Of a stretch of DNA of 64,000 nt, positions 37,533-46,224 are shown piece by piece. Position numbers and translations under genes: made by a program. Under the pieces are notes generated by a model, which saw nothing but the letters and a program-made list of their open reading frames with translations, made no database searches and had not been told where the DNA came from. Source of the DNA: Pelomonas baiyunensis (lineage in GTDB: Bacteria > Pseudomonadota > Gammaproteobacteria > Burkholderiales > Burkholderiaceae_C); NCBI RefSeq assembly GCF_043555935.1, contig NZ_JBIGIB010000005.1, positions 321,395-385,394 of the forward strand, in the 5' to 3' direction. How positions within the stretch are numbered: the stretch's first letter is position 1; each line of letters opens with the position of its first letter.

Positions 37533-40004
37533 TTACAGGTCGAACTTCAGCTCAGCCGAATACCTGCGCTGCGGGTAGTTGTGGAAGTTCCAGTACCGGT
37601 CGTTGTTCAGGTTGTCGATGCCGAAGGCGGCGGTCCACTGGCGGTCGATCTGCCACCGCACGCGCAGGTCGGCTGTCGCGTAGCGGCTGACGCCCTGGTA
37701 GGCAAAGCCGTTCACGTCGGCATTGTTCAGCGTGCGGAACTGCCGGCCGCTGTAGCGCGCGGCCAGGCTGGCGCTCCACTGGCCGTTGAAGCGGTAGGCC
37801 GCCAGCGCCGTGGCGCGCCAGCGCGGGATGTTGGGCTGCCACTTGCCGAGGGTGTCGCCCGGCGTGGCGACGAAGCCGCGGTTGGCCTTGATCTTGGAAT
37901 CGGCATAGGTGACGCTGCCGGACAGGTCCAGCCCCGGCAGCCCCCAGTCCACCGCCGCCAGCGTGGCCTCCAGCCCGGTGGTGCCGATGCGGTCGATGTT
38001 CTGCACGCGGCTGATGTTCTTGTTGGCGGCGGGGTCGAGCAGGGTCTGCGAGTAGATGGCGTCACGCGTGGTCTCGGCAAACGCCGTCAGGCGCGACTGC
38101 CACGGCCCCCAAGCCGTCTGGGCGCTCAGCTCGCCCGTCCACGACTTTTCGGGCTTGAGGTTCGCGTCGTTGATGTACTGCGAATTGGTGGTGGACGTGG
38201 CGCCGTACAGCTCGCTGACCGTGGGCATGCGCACCGCGCGACCGAGCGAGGCTTTGAGCACCGTGTCCGGCGCGGCCTGCCACGACACCGCGGCCTTGGG
38301 CGACAGGGCGTGTTCTCGGCGCACCGGGTAACTCTGGCCGGCGGTGGCCGAGAAGTCGGTGCGGCCGTCGCGCGCCTGCCAGGCTTCCGCGCGCAGGCCC
38401 AGCACGGCCTTCCAGTCGGGGCTCAGCAGCCAGGCGTCTTGGGCGTAGGCGGCCTGCAGTTGCGTGCGGCCCTGTGCGTTGTTCGCGAGCGTGCCCGGCG
38501 CGTCGGCCAGGTAGTTGCCGGTGATGTTGGAAGTGCGGTAGCTGAGGTGGTGGCTGTCTTGCTGCATGCCCAGGTCCACCACGTGGTTGGTGCCCGCCGG
38601 GCGCCAAACGCCCTTCAGGGCCAGCGTGTGCCAGCCGGTGCCGCTGCCGTCGGCCAGCGTGCCAGCGCCACCGGTCCAGGCGCCGGGCTGCGGGTTGGTG
38701 GCGGCGTTCTGGCGCTTGTCGTCGCGCTGGTAGCTGTACAGGCTGGCGGCGGCCTCCCAGTCCCACTCGCCGCCGCTGTGGCTTTTGACCGAGACGCCGT
38801 GCATCGCGTGCAGCAGCTGCTCTCGCGTGAGGGCGAAGTCCGCCCCGGTGAGGCCTTGTGTGCCGGTCACCGTCTTGCCGTTGATGAGCTGCGGCCCCGT
38901 GAAGAAGGCCAGGCCGCCCACGTTGATGGCACCGCTGGTGACCGGGTTGCCGGCGGCGTCGCGCAGGTAACTTTGCGAGTTGCCGTCCGCGTCGTTGCGC
39001 CACAGGCCCAGCACGTAGCTGGCGCGCAGGCTGGGGCTCAGGTCCACCGCCAGCTTGAGCTTGAGGTGGTCTTGCCGGGTTTGGTACTGCGTGCCGGCGC
39101 CCAGCAGCAACCACGCCTGGTTGGCGTTGTTCAGGCCCGCCACGGCGCCCGTCACCGGCGTGCCCACCGTGCTGGCCACGCCGTTGCTCAGCAGGCGGGT
39201 CGCGTAGGTCAGCGGCTGGCCTTCGCTGTCGGTGTGGTTCAGGTTCAGCCACCAGCTGAACGCACCCTCGCGGCTGCCCACCGAGGCGCTGGCCTGCGTG
39301 GCGCGGTAGGTGGCGTGCTCGCCGTACAGGCTGGACGGCTGCACGCTGTGCGTGAGTTGGGCATGCGCCTCGAAGCGGCTGGGCATGCGGGTCTGGTAGT
39401 CCACGACCGCGCCGACCGAGTTGCCCGGGTGGGCGGCCGAGAACGGGCCGTACATCACGTCCACGCGCTCGATCTCTTCTGGCGTCACCAGCCCCCAGCG
39501 CGGCGGAAAGCTCAGGCCGCCCACCCCGTTGCCCAGGTAGTTGGACAGCAAGATGCCGTCGGCATACACCGCCGAGCGCGCGCTGTTGCCGGTGCCCGAG
39601 GCGCGGCTGGACAGGATGGCGTGGTTGTAGTCGCCGATGTAGCGCTTGCGCACCAAGAGGCTGGGCAGGTACTTGAGTGCGTCTTCCGCGTCGGTGGCGT
39701 TGATGTTGCGCGCGATGTCTTCGCGCGTGACCGTCTCACGCGTGGTGGGAATGTTGGTGGGCAGGCTGGTGGGCGAGGCGCCCGTCACCCGCACCAGGCC
39801 CAGGCGCGTGCGGGGCGGCGGGGCGGTTTCAGCGGCGGTGGCAGTTGCCGCGGCTGCGGCGGCTGCAGCGGCAGGCGGTGTGGAAGACGCTGGCGCGTCG
39901 TCGCAATCGCAGTCGTCACAGGCCAGGGCCGAGGTGTGGGCCAGAGCGAAGCCAGCCAGGGCGGCGCAGGCGGCAGCCGCGCGCGCAAGAGGCAGTTTTT
40001 TCAT
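37533..40004 (-). CDS. TonB-dependent outer-membrane receptor, probable copper type
   Basis: An 823-residue TonB-dependent receptor. A signal peptide (about 1-28) is followed at once by C29-DDCDCDD, a cluster of three Cys and five Asp that could bind metal, then an Ala-rich linker. The plug domain (about 75-195) contains RETVTREDIARNINATDAED and YADGILLSNYLG; the remainder is the 22-strand barrel ending in RRYSAELKFDL. Flanking genes (DUF2946 upstream, YcnI-like downstream) point to copper or a copper complex as cargo, not a siderophore. I chose ATG 40004. No cobalamin riboswitch is visible upstream. Confidence 0.87.
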   Translation of the reverse strand: MKKLPLARAAAACAALAGFALAHTSALACDDCDCDDAPASSTPPAAAAAAAAATATAAETAPPPRTRLGLVRVTGASPTSLPTNIPTTRETVTREDIARNINATDAEDALKYLPSLLVRKRYIGDYNHAILSSRASGTGNSARSAVYADGILLSNYLGNGVGGLSFPPRWGLVTPEEIERVDVMYGPFSAAHPGNSVGAVVDYQTRMPSRFEAHAQLTHSVQPSSLYGEHATYRATQASASVGSREGAFSWWLNLNHTDSEGQPLTYATRLLSNGVASTVGTPVTGAVAGLNNANQAWLLLGAGTQYQTRQDHLKLKLAVDLSPSLRASYVLGLWRNDADGNSQSYLRDAAGNPVTSGAINVGGLAFFTGPQLINGKTVTGTQGLTGADFALTREQLLHAMHGVSVKSHSGGEWDWEAAASLYSYQRDDKRQNAATNPQPGAWTGGAGTLADGSGTGWHTLALKGVWRPAGTNHVVDLGMQQDSHHLSYRTSNITGNYLADAPGTLANNAQGRTQLQAAYAQDAWLLSPDWKAVLGLRAEAWQARDGRTDFSATAGQSYPVRREHALSPKAAVSWQAAPDTVLKASLGRAVRMPTVSELYGATSTTNSQYINDANLKPEKSWTGELSAQTAWGPWQSRLTAFAETTRDAIYSQTLLDPAANKNISRVQNIDRIGTTGLEATLAAVDWGLPGLDLSGSVTYADSKIKANRGFVATPGDTLGKWQPNIPRWRATALAAYRFNGQWSASLAARYSGRQFRTLNNADVNGFAYQGVSRYATADLRVRWQIDRQWTAAFGIDNLNNDRYWNFHNYPQRRYSAELKFDL

Positions 40005-40087
40005 GAACAGGGCAGGGATCAGAGCCAAGCCGCCGCAGGCGCGACGGCAAACGCCGGGCCCACAGGGCCGCGGCGGCGTGAGGGGAC

Positions 40088-40480
40088 TCAGATCCGCCCA
40101 GGTGGGGCGCGTGCGCTGGCAGGGCGCCAGGCGTGGGCGGTGACGGGTGCGGTCCAGAAGCGGTCGGGGGCTTCCAGCACCAGGTCGTCACGCAAGGCCA
40201 GCACGGGGGGCGCGGGCGGGGTGGCCAAGTCGGCCGTGTTCAGGTGGCAGGCCGGGCAGTGGCCCTTGGCCAGCAGGTCCAGCGCAGCCTCGATGGGCTT
40301 GGGCTTCGCGGCATTGGTGGCCGTGGGGGCGCGGCACACGTCCTGCCAGGCCGAGAAGTCACCCCGCGCGTGGGCAAGTGCGGCGCTGATGCCCGGGGCC
40401 AGCACGCCCAGCAGGAACACGGCCAGCAGCCACCACGCCGAGCGGCGGGCGGTGCGGTGCGTGATGGGCAGGGCGGGCAT
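40088..40480 (-). CDS. DUF2946 family membrane-anchored protein
   Basis: A 130-residue protein with one N-terminal membrane helix or signal anchor (about 16-36) and a periplasmic tail carrying GHCPACHL, the Cys-x-x-Cys-His block typical of DUF2946. Family members cluster with copper uptake and resistance genes, as here, where it precedes the TonB receptor (83-base gap). The function is unknown; the CxxCH could bind copper. It is probably the first gene of the operon, and its start is 30 bases from the end of the M20 gene. Confidence 0.82.
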   Translation of the reverse strand: MPALPITHRTARRSAWWLLAVFLLGVLAPGISAALAHARGDFSAWQDVCRAPTATNAAKPKPIEAALDLLAKGHCPACHLNTADLATPPAPPVLALRDDLVLEAPDRFWTAPVTAHAWRPASARAPPGRI

Positions 40481-40510
40481 GGGGCGCGATTCTAGGCAGC
40501 GGGGGCGGCC

Positions 40511-41725
40511 TCAGGCTTGAAGCAAATCAACCAACGCGCCGGCCACCACCTGCGTGGCGCGTCGCAGGTCGGCCAGGTTCAGGTGCTCGTCGGCCCGCTT
40601 GGCGTTGCTCTCCAGCACCGTGCGCGGCCCGGCGCCGTAGATGGCGGCCGGAATGCCGTGGGCGGTGTACAGCCGCACATCGGTGTACAGCGGCGTGCCC
40701 GAGGTGGGAATGGGCTCGCCGAACACCGCCTCGCCGTGCTTTTGCAGCGCGGCCACCAGCGGTGCGGCGCCGGGCAGCGGCGTCATGGGGTGGGCCAGCA
40801 GCAGGCGTTTGATCTCCAGCCGGATGCCCGGGGAGCCCGCCACCGTCTGTTCGATCAGCGCCCGCACCTCGGCCTCCACGGCGGCCGGGTTCTCCTCGGG
40901 GATCATGCGGCGGTCCAGCTTCAGCACCACCTTGCCCGGCACCACGTTTGTGTTGCTGCCGCCCTCGATGCGGCCCACGTTCAGGTAGGGGTGGGTGATG
41001 CCCGGCACTGTGGACACGCGCGTTTTCAGCACCTCGTTGTGGGCGTACAGCGCGGTCAGCAGCTTCGTTGCCGCCTGCAGCGCGTCCACGCCGGTGTGCG
41101 GGTAGGCCGCGTGCGAGGCCAGGCCGTGCAGCGTCACCTCCATCTGCAGGCAGCCGTTGTGGGCGGTGACGACCTGGTAGCTGAAGCCGGCGGCAATCAG
41201 GTAGTCGGGCTTCGTCAGGCCCTGCTGGAGCAGCCAGCCCGGGCCCAGCTCGCCGCCAAATTCCTCGTCGTACGTGAAGTGCAGTTCCACCGCGCCTTTC
41301 AGCGGCAGGCCGGAGTGCTTCAGCGCCAGCAGCGCGAAGGTGTAGGTGGCGAAATCGCTCTTGCTCACGGCCGACGCGCGGCCGTAGAGCTTGCCGTCGA
41401 CGATGTCGGCGCCGTAGGGGTCGTGCGTCCAGCCCTCGCCGGGCGGCACCACGTCGCCGTGCGCATTCAGCGCAATCGTCGGGCCGTCTTCGCTGAAGCG
41501 ATGCCGCACGATCAGGTTGGTGATGGACTGCATGCCCGCGGCCTGCACCGCGGCGGCCGGCACGGCGTGCTTCTCGACGGTGAAGCCGAGTTCGGTCAGC
41601 AACTCGGCCGTGCGCTCGGCATGCGGCGCGTTGTTGCCGGGCGGGGTGTCGGTGGGGATGCGGACGAGGGCTTGGAGGAAGCGGACTTCGTCGTCGAAAT
41701 TCTTGGCGATCCAGGAATCAATCAT
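40511..41725 (-). CDS. M20-family metallopeptidase (ArgE/DapE-type deacylase)
   Basis: A 404-residue cytosolic amidohydrolase of the M20 family. Metal ligands are in NAHGDVVPPG (His, Asp) and FTYDEEFGGE (catalytic Glu-Glu), with further ligands near the C-terminus (DEHLN). The dimerisation domain spans about 190-305 (MEVTLHGLASHAAYPHTGVD). The ATG at 41725 (IDSWIAKNFDDEVRFLQ) is better than the TTG of the longer frame. It closes a minus-strand ureide gene series, 10 bases after the GIY-YIG gene. Given that context it could process a ureide or peptide intermediate, but its sequence is not of the AllC type. Specific substrate unknown. Confidence 0.87.
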   Translation of the reverse strand: MIDSWIAKNFDDEVRFLQALVRIPTDTPPGNNAPHAERTAELLTELGFTVEKHAVPAAAVQAAGMQSITNLIVRHRFSEDGPTIALNAHGDVVPPGEGWTHDPYGADIVDGKLYGRASAVSKSDFATYTFALLALKHSGLPLKGAVELHFTYDEEFGGELGPGWLLQQGLTKPDYLIAAGFSYQVVTAHNGCLQMEVTLHGLASHAAYPHTGVDALQAATKLLTALYAHNEVLKTRVSTVPGITHPYLNVGRIEGGSNTNVVPGKVVLKLDRRMIPEENPAAVEAEVRALIEQTVAGSPGIRLEIKRLLLAHPMTPLPGAAPLVAALQKHGEAVFGEPIPTSGTPLYTDVRLYTAHGIPAAIYGAGPRTVLESNAKRADEHLNLADLRRATQVVAGALVDLLQA

Positions 41726-41735
41726 GGGTATCCGT

Positions 41736-42317
41736 TTATTCAACGCGCGCGACGTGTTTGCGATTTGACGGGGAGCGAGCGAGCTTTCCTTCCCGCATCA
41801 GAAGGCCGAGCAGGCTGTACGAGAGGTAGTCCTTCGAGCCGCCGCCGTAATCGCTGCGAAGTCCCAACAAACTTGCAGTCTCAGAGTTTGAAATGCCGGA
41901 CGGGTTGGCCTTCGCCAGTTCGAGCACGGCGTCTTTCAGTAGGGCCAAGCCCAACTGCGCCTTCTCTTTGACGCCTGTGGGAACGACGACGGTGGACCGC
42001 GCCTTGCGTGCAACGCCGGTCGGCATGACGCTGTTCGTCAGGATGCCGCCGGTGTCGATGGTGCCGAACGCGGAGATCAGCTCCGCTTCGAGTCGGATGG
42101 CCTGATGCTCTTCCAATGCGTCGACAAGGCGCGCCACAAGGACTTTCGCGCCTGTGGCCTCTATCTCTCGAATGCGGTCCCCTTTTCTCGTTCCGTCCGG
42201 CTTGACCAAGTGGTCGTGGGATCGAGTTCCTGTTCCTTTGCCGATGTAGAACGGCATCGCAGGGGACGTTCGCGGGTCTTTCAGGGCGTAGACGTAATAA
42301 GACGAATCGTTCGTCAT
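41736..42317 (-). CDS. GIY-YIG nuclease-domain protein (LEM-3-like type)
   Basis: A 193-residue protein. Residues about 7-90 form a GIY-YIG nuclease domain: Y8-V-Y10 for the first motif, FYIGKGTGTRSHDH (23-36) for the second, and a catalytic-type Glu in EEHQAIRLEAELI. The C-terminal half contains a probable winged-helix region (SGISNSETASLLGLRSDYGG). It starts within the end of uraD-allC (ATGA overlap) and ends 10 bases before the M20 gene, so it is translated in a purine-catabolic series. Its GC content and third-position GC are clearly lower than its neighbours, a sign of transfer. Substrate and role are unknown. Confidence 0.82.
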   Translation of the reverse strand: MTNDSSYYVYALKDPRTSPAMPFYIGKGTGTRSHDHLVKPDGTRKGDRIREIEATGAKVLVARLVDALEEHQAIRLEAELISAFGTIDTGGILTNSVMPTGVARKARSTVVVPTGVKEKAQLGLALLKDAVLELAKANPSGISNSETASLLGLRSDYGGGSKDYLSYSLLGLLMREGKLARSPSNRKHVARVE

Positions 42318-44086
42318 GCTGCGCCGGGCTCCAACTGGTTGAGTAGCGCCTGCAGCCCCAGCACCGCCAACTCCGCGTCATCCACCGTCACCGACTCCAG
42401 CGGGTTGTGGCTGATGCCGCCGTTGCCGCCGCGTACAAACAGCATGGCCTGCGGCAGCAGTTCGTGGAGCTTCATCGCGTCGTGGCCGGCGCCGGAGGGC
42501 AGGCGGTGGATGGGCAGGCCCAGCGCGGTGACGGCGGCTTCCCAGCGGGCTTGCCACGCGGAGTCGCTCGGTGCCGCGTTTGCAGCGACGGTCGGCTGCA
42601 GCGTGTAGCTCAGGCCGCGGCGCGTGCAGATCTCGTCGAGCTGGGCGCGCACATCGGCGTCCAGCGCGTCGCGGGCTTCGTCGGTGGTGGCGCGCAGGTC
42701 CAGGCTGAACCGGCAACGGCCGGGGATGACGTTGATGGAGCCCGAAGGCACTTCCAACATGCCCACCGTGGCCACCACGTCGGCCACAGCGGTGGCGCGC
42801 TGCTCGCAGAACAGGATGAGCTCCGCCACGCCGGCCGCCGCGTCGCGCCGCTGGCCCATGGGCGTGGTGCCAGCGTGGCTGGCCAGGCCGACGATCTCGC
42901 CGGTGTAGCGCCGGCTGCCGTTGATGCTGGTGACGATGCCCAGCGGCAGGTCCAGGCTGTCCAGCACTGGGCCCTGCTCGATGTGGACCTCGACGAAGCC
43001 GAGGTAGCGCTTCGGGTCACGCTTGAGCGCGGCAATGGCATCCATGGTGCCCGGCAGGCCGGCAGACTGCATCGCCTCGCGCAGCGGCACGCCCGCGGCG
43101 TCGGTCTGGTCCAGCCAGGCGGGGTCGAACGCGCCGGTCAGCGCGCTGGACGCGAGGAAGGTGGCGGCGTAGCGCTGGCCCTCTTCTTCCGAGAAGCCCA
43201 CCACCTCCAGGCCGAAGGGCAGGCGCTTCCCCGCGCGGTGCAGCTCGCGCACCACCAGCATCGGCGCCAGGATGCCCAGCCGCCCGTCGAAGCGGCCAGC
43301 GCGGCGCACGGTGTCGTAGTGGCTGCCGGTGAGCAGGCGCGGCTCGGTCGAGGCGCTGCCCGTGCCGTTGTAGACGCCCACCACGTTGCCCACCGCGTCG
43401 CGGTGCACGTCGTCAAAGCCGCACTCGCGCATCCACGCCATCAGCTGCTCGGCCACGGCGGTGTGGGCGGGTGTGGCGTAGGTGCAGGTCAGCCACTCGG
43501 GGTCGTCGCTGTGGCGGGCCAGCTCGGCGGCCCAGTCCCACAGCTGTTGGCCGAGTGACGGTGTCACGCCGAACTTGTCGTTCAGGCGGATCTCAGCGAT
43601 GCGGTGGATCTGCCGCAGGCATTCGGCGCGTTCCACGTCCGGGTGCGCGCGCAGCCGGCGCTCGAAGGTGGCAATGATTTCGGCGCGGGTGAATCCGGTG
43701 CCGCGCGGGCCGCGCACGGCCAGGATGAACGGGAAGCCGAAGCGCGCGTTGTAAGCCGCGTTCAGCTGCTGCAGTTGGGCGAATTCGTCCGGCGTGCAGG
43801 CGGTGAGTCCGGCCTTTTGCTGCTCGTTCGTCGACTCGGCCGTCAGCTCGCCCGCCACCGCCGCCTTGCCGGCGAGTTCCGGGTGGGCGCGGATCAGGCC
43901 CAGCTGCTCGTCCACCGTGGCCTCGCGCACCACGCGGGCCAGCGCCACCTTGAGTGCGGCCAGCGTGGCAAACGGGCGGGCCGCGGCGGCGCGCTCGGCA
44001 ATCCAGGGCGAGTGTTCGTAGGTGCCGTCCAGCAGGGCGACGAAGTCCGCCGCGCTGGCGGCGTTGAGTTGGTCCAGGGTCATCAT
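42314..44086 (-). CDS. Fused OHCU decarboxylase (UraD) - allantoate amidohydrolase (AllC)
   Basis: A 590-residue fusion. Residues about 1-168 are OHCU decarboxylase: catalytic His68 in AHPELAGKAA and the STNEQQKAGL block; this makes (S)-allantoin from 2-oxo-4-hydroxy-4-carboxy-5-ureidoimidazoline. Residues about 170-590 are an M20-type allantoate amidohydrolase: metal-site residues in GSHYDTV (H256, D258), FSEEEGQRY and VEVHIEQGPVLD. The two activities are not consecutive; PuuE acts between them and is encoded just upstream. The start codon at 44086 overlaps the puuE stop (ATGA). Such fusions are known in Burkholderiales. Confidence 0.93.
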   Translation of the reverse strand: MMTLDQLNAASAADFVALLDGTYEHSPWIAERAAAARPFATLAALKVALARVVREATVDEQLGLIRAHPELAGKAAVAGELTAESTNEQQKAGLTACTPDEFAQLQQLNAAYNARFGFPFILAVRGPRGTGFTRAEIIATFERRLRAHPDVERAECLRQIHRIAEIRLNDKFGVTPSLGQQLWDWAAELARHSDDPEWLTCTYATPAHTAVAEQLMAWMRECGFDDVHRDAVGNVVGVYNGTGSASTEPRLLTGSHYDTVRRAGRFDGRLGILAPMLVVRELHRAGKRLPFGLEVVGFSEEEGQRYAATFLASSALTGAFDPAWLDQTDAAGVPLREAMQSAGLPGTMDAIAALKRDPKRYLGFVEVHIEQGPVLDSLDLPLGIVTSINGSRRYTGEIVGLASHAGTTPMGQRRDAAAGVAELILFCEQRATAVADVVATVGMLEVPSGSINVIPGRCRFSLDLRATTDEARDALDADVRAQLDEICTRRGLSYTLQPTVAANAAPSDSAWQARWEAAVTALGLPIHRLPSGAGHDAMKLHELLPQAMLFVRGGNGGISHNPLESVTVDDAELAVLGLQALLNQLEPGAA

Positions 44087-45048
44087 TCCCACAGGAAGGC
44101 GGTCTTGGGGTCGAAGGGGTGCGTGGTTTTCCAGTGCCGCGCGATGTCCAGCCGGCGGCACACCCACACGCGGTCGTGCGCCTCGATGTGGTCCAGAAAC
44201 TTCTGCAACGCCTTGAAGCGCCCCGGGCGGCCCAGCAGCCGGCAGTGCATGCCGATGCTCATCATCTTGGGCGCCTCGGCGCCTTCGGCGTAGAGCACAT
44301 CGAAGGTGTCGCGCAGGTACTCGAAGAAGGGCTCGCCATGGCTGAAGCCCTGGGGCAGGGCGAAGCGCATGTCGTTGCAGTCCAGGGTGTAGGGCACCAC
44401 CAGGTGCGGCGCCAGTTCGCCGCTGGTTTTGCGCACTTGCAGCCAGAAGGGCAGGTCGTCGCCATAGTGGTCGCTGTCGTACTCGAAGCCGCCGAAGTCC
44501 GCCACCAGGCGGCGGGTGTTGGGGCTGTCGCGGCCGGTGTACCAGCCCAGGCCGTGCGGGTCGCGCCCCAGGGTCAGGCGCTGCAGGCTGGCCATGGCCT
44601 GCGCCAGGTGGGCGCGCTCGGTGGCTTCGTCCAGCCCTTGGTAGTGAATCCAGCGCCAGCCGTGGGAGGCGATCTCGTGGTTCAGTTCGATGAAGGCCTG
44701 CGTCACGTCCAGGTGCCGCTCCAGCGCCATGCCCACGCCGAATACGGTCAGCGGCAGGGCGCGCTTTTCGAATTCTTTGAGCAGCCGCCACACGCCCACG
44801 CGCGAGCCGTACTCGTAGATGCTCTCCATGCTCAGGTGCCGCGCCGGGTAGCTGGCGGGGTTGAACATTTCAGACAGGAACTGTTCGCTGCCGGCGTCGC
44901 CGTGCAACACCGAGTTCTCGCCGCCTTCCTCGTAGTTCAAAACGAACTGCACTGCCACGCGGGCCTGGCCGGGCCATTGGGCGTGGGGTGGGTTTTCGCC
45001 GTAACCGACGAGGTCGCGGGGATAGCGGGGCGCTTGCGCTGTGCTCAT
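44083..45048 (-). CDS. puuE: Allantoinase PuuE (polysaccharide-deacetylase fold)
   Basis: A 321-residue metal-independent type of allantoinase that opens the hydantoin ring of allantoin to give allantoate. It has the NodB-like fold. Family blocks: YPRDLVGYGENPPHAQWPG near the N-terminus, LNYEEGGENSVLHGD, GVGMALERH, and GMHCRLLGRPGRFKAL. ATG 45048 is selected over the frame starting at 45066. It overlaps uraD-allC by 4 bases, and its start is 32 bases from the divergent uraH gene, so a short shared promoter region controls both directions. Confidence 0.95.
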   Translation of the reverse strand: MSTAQAPRYPRDLVGYGENPPHAQWPGQARVAVQFVLNYEEGGENSVLHGDAGSEQFLSEMFNPASYPARHLSMESIYEYGSRVGVWRLLKEFEKRALPLTVFGVGMALERHLDVTQAFIELNHEIASHGWRWIHYQGLDEATERAHLAQAMASLQRLTLGRDPHGLGWYTGRDSPNTRRLVADFGGFEYDSDHYGDDLPFWLQVRKTSGELAPHLVVPYTLDCNDMRFALPQGFSHGEPFFEYLRDTFDVLYAEGAEAPKMMSIGMHCRLLGRPGRFKALQKFLDHIEAHDRVWVCRRLDIARHWKTTHPFDPKTAFLWE

Positions 45049-45080
45049 CCCTACACTTTGCCCCATCGACAGGATCTCCC

Positions 45081-45434
45081 ATGGGCAAACTCACAACACA
45101 CGTGCTCGACACCGCCAACGGCTGCCCCGCAGCCGGCATGGCCGTGCGGCTGTACCGATTCGACGCTGAAGGCCCCAAGTGGCTGCGCAGCCTGGTGCTG
45201 AACGACGACGGCCGGGCCGATGGCCCCGTGCTGGAAGGCTCGGCCTTCACTGCGGGCCGCTACCGGCTGGTGTTCGAGGTGGCGGCCTACTTCCGCGCCC
45301 ACGGCACCCCGCTGCCCGAGCCGGCCTTCCTGGATGAAGTGCCGCTGGACTTCGGCATTGCCGATGCCGACAGCCACTACCACGTGCCCCTGCTGGCCTC
45401 GCCCTGGGCGTATTCCACCTACCGTGGCAGCTGA
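45081..45434 (+). CDS. uraH: 5-hydroxyisourate hydrolase (transthyretin-like)
   Basis: A 117-residue HIU hydrolase that turns 5-hydroxyisourate into OHCU, the step before UraD. N-terminal GKLTTHVLDTANGCPAAGM and C-terminal YSTYRGS are the family signature; the C-terminal tetrapeptide contains the catalytic residue set together with the first His (H7). No signal peptide is visible, so it is cytosolic. Its end overlaps xdhC by 11 bases. Confidence 0.97.
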   Translation: MGKLTTHVLDTANGCPAAGMAVRLYRFDAEGPKWLRSLVLNDDGRADGPVLEGSAFTAGRYRLVFEVAAYFRAHGTPLPEPAFLDEVPLDFGIADADSHYHVPLLASPWAYSTYRGS

Positions 45435-46224
45435 GGGGCAAGTCCTCGTCACCGTGTCGCGCACGCAAGGCAGCGTGCCGCGCGAGGTGGGGGCCTGGAT
45501 GGCGGTGAGCCCGGATGGCATCACCGGCACCGTGGGCGGCGGGCATCTGGAGTTCGACGCCATCGCCCGCGCCCGCGCGGCGCTGGCCGGGGGCGAACTG
45601 CCCGACGAGGTGCGCTACCCCCTGGGCCCGAGCCTCGGCCAGTGCTGCGGCGGCGTGGTGTGGCTGCGCTTTGAGCGCCCGCCCGCTGGGGCGGACCTGG
45701 CGGCCCACCTGCCGCCCCAGGCGCTGCGGCCGGTGGCGCTGTTCGGCGCCGGCCACGTGGGCCAGGCCCTGGCGCACATGGCGCGTGAGCTGCCGCTGGC
45801 CCTGCATTGGGTGGACAGCCGCGAGAGCCAGTTCCCCGCCCAGCCACCAGCGCGCGGCTGGCAGCAGGTGGTGAGCGACCCGCCGGCCGATGCCGTGGCC
45901 GACCTGCCGCCCGGCGCGGCGGTGTTGGTGATGACGCACAACCACGCGGAAGACTTCGACATCCTCGCCGCGTGCCTGAAGCGCCAGCGCGAGCGGGGCG
46001 ACCTGCCCTTCATCGGCATGATCGGCAGCCGCACCAAGTGGGCGAGCTTTCGTCAGCGGCTGGAGGCGCGGGGCTTTGACGGCACCGACCTGGCGCGCGT
46101 GACCTGCCCCATCGGGGTGCCCGGCGTGGTGGGCAAGCAGCCGGGCGTCATTGCGGTGTCCGTGCTGGCGCAGCTGCTGGCGTTGCCGCAGACGCCGCCG
46201 GGGGCGGCACCGGCGTCAGCGTGA
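45424..46224 (+). CDS. xdhC: Xanthine dehydrogenase accessory protein XdhC
   Basis: A 266-residue XdhC, the chaperone that handles sulfurated molybdenum cofactor and inserts it into xanthine dehydrogenase. The CoxI-type N-terminal part starts at VTVSRTQGSVPREVGAWM and has TVGGGHLEFDA; the Rossmann part has VALFGAGHVGQALAH and PFIGMIGSRTKW. The start is probably GTG 45424, overlapping uraH by 11 bases; the N-terminus is then shorter than usual. xdhA and xdhB are not in the window. The 3' end overlaps the convergent gene at 46148 by 77 bases. Confidence 0.87.
   Translation: MAAEGQVLVTVSRTQGSVPREVGAWMAVSPDGITGTVGGGHLEFDAIARARAALAGGELPDEVRYPLGPSLGQCCGGVVWLRFERPPAGADLAAHLPPQALRPVALFGAGHVGQALAHMARELPLALHWVDSRESQFPAQPPARGWQQVVSDPPADAVADLPPGAAVLVMTHNHAEDFDILAACLKRQRERGDLPFIGMIGSRTKWASFRQRLEARGFDGTDLARVTCPIGVPGVVGKQPGVIAVSVLAQLLALPQTPPGAAPASA

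Noticed and set aside
40005..40087. Cobalamin riboswitch upstream of the TonB receptor
   Set aside because: The gap is only 83 bases and lacks the B12-box pattern; neighbouring genes point to copper.
37521..40520. 999-codon open frame on the plus strand opposite the TonB receptor
   Set aside because: It is the antisense shadow of a GC-rich gene; its translation is dominated by Gly, Ala, Arg, Val and His runs without any domain. The same applies to the 928-codon frame opposite secA and the 1006-codon frame opposite the MCP and puuD.
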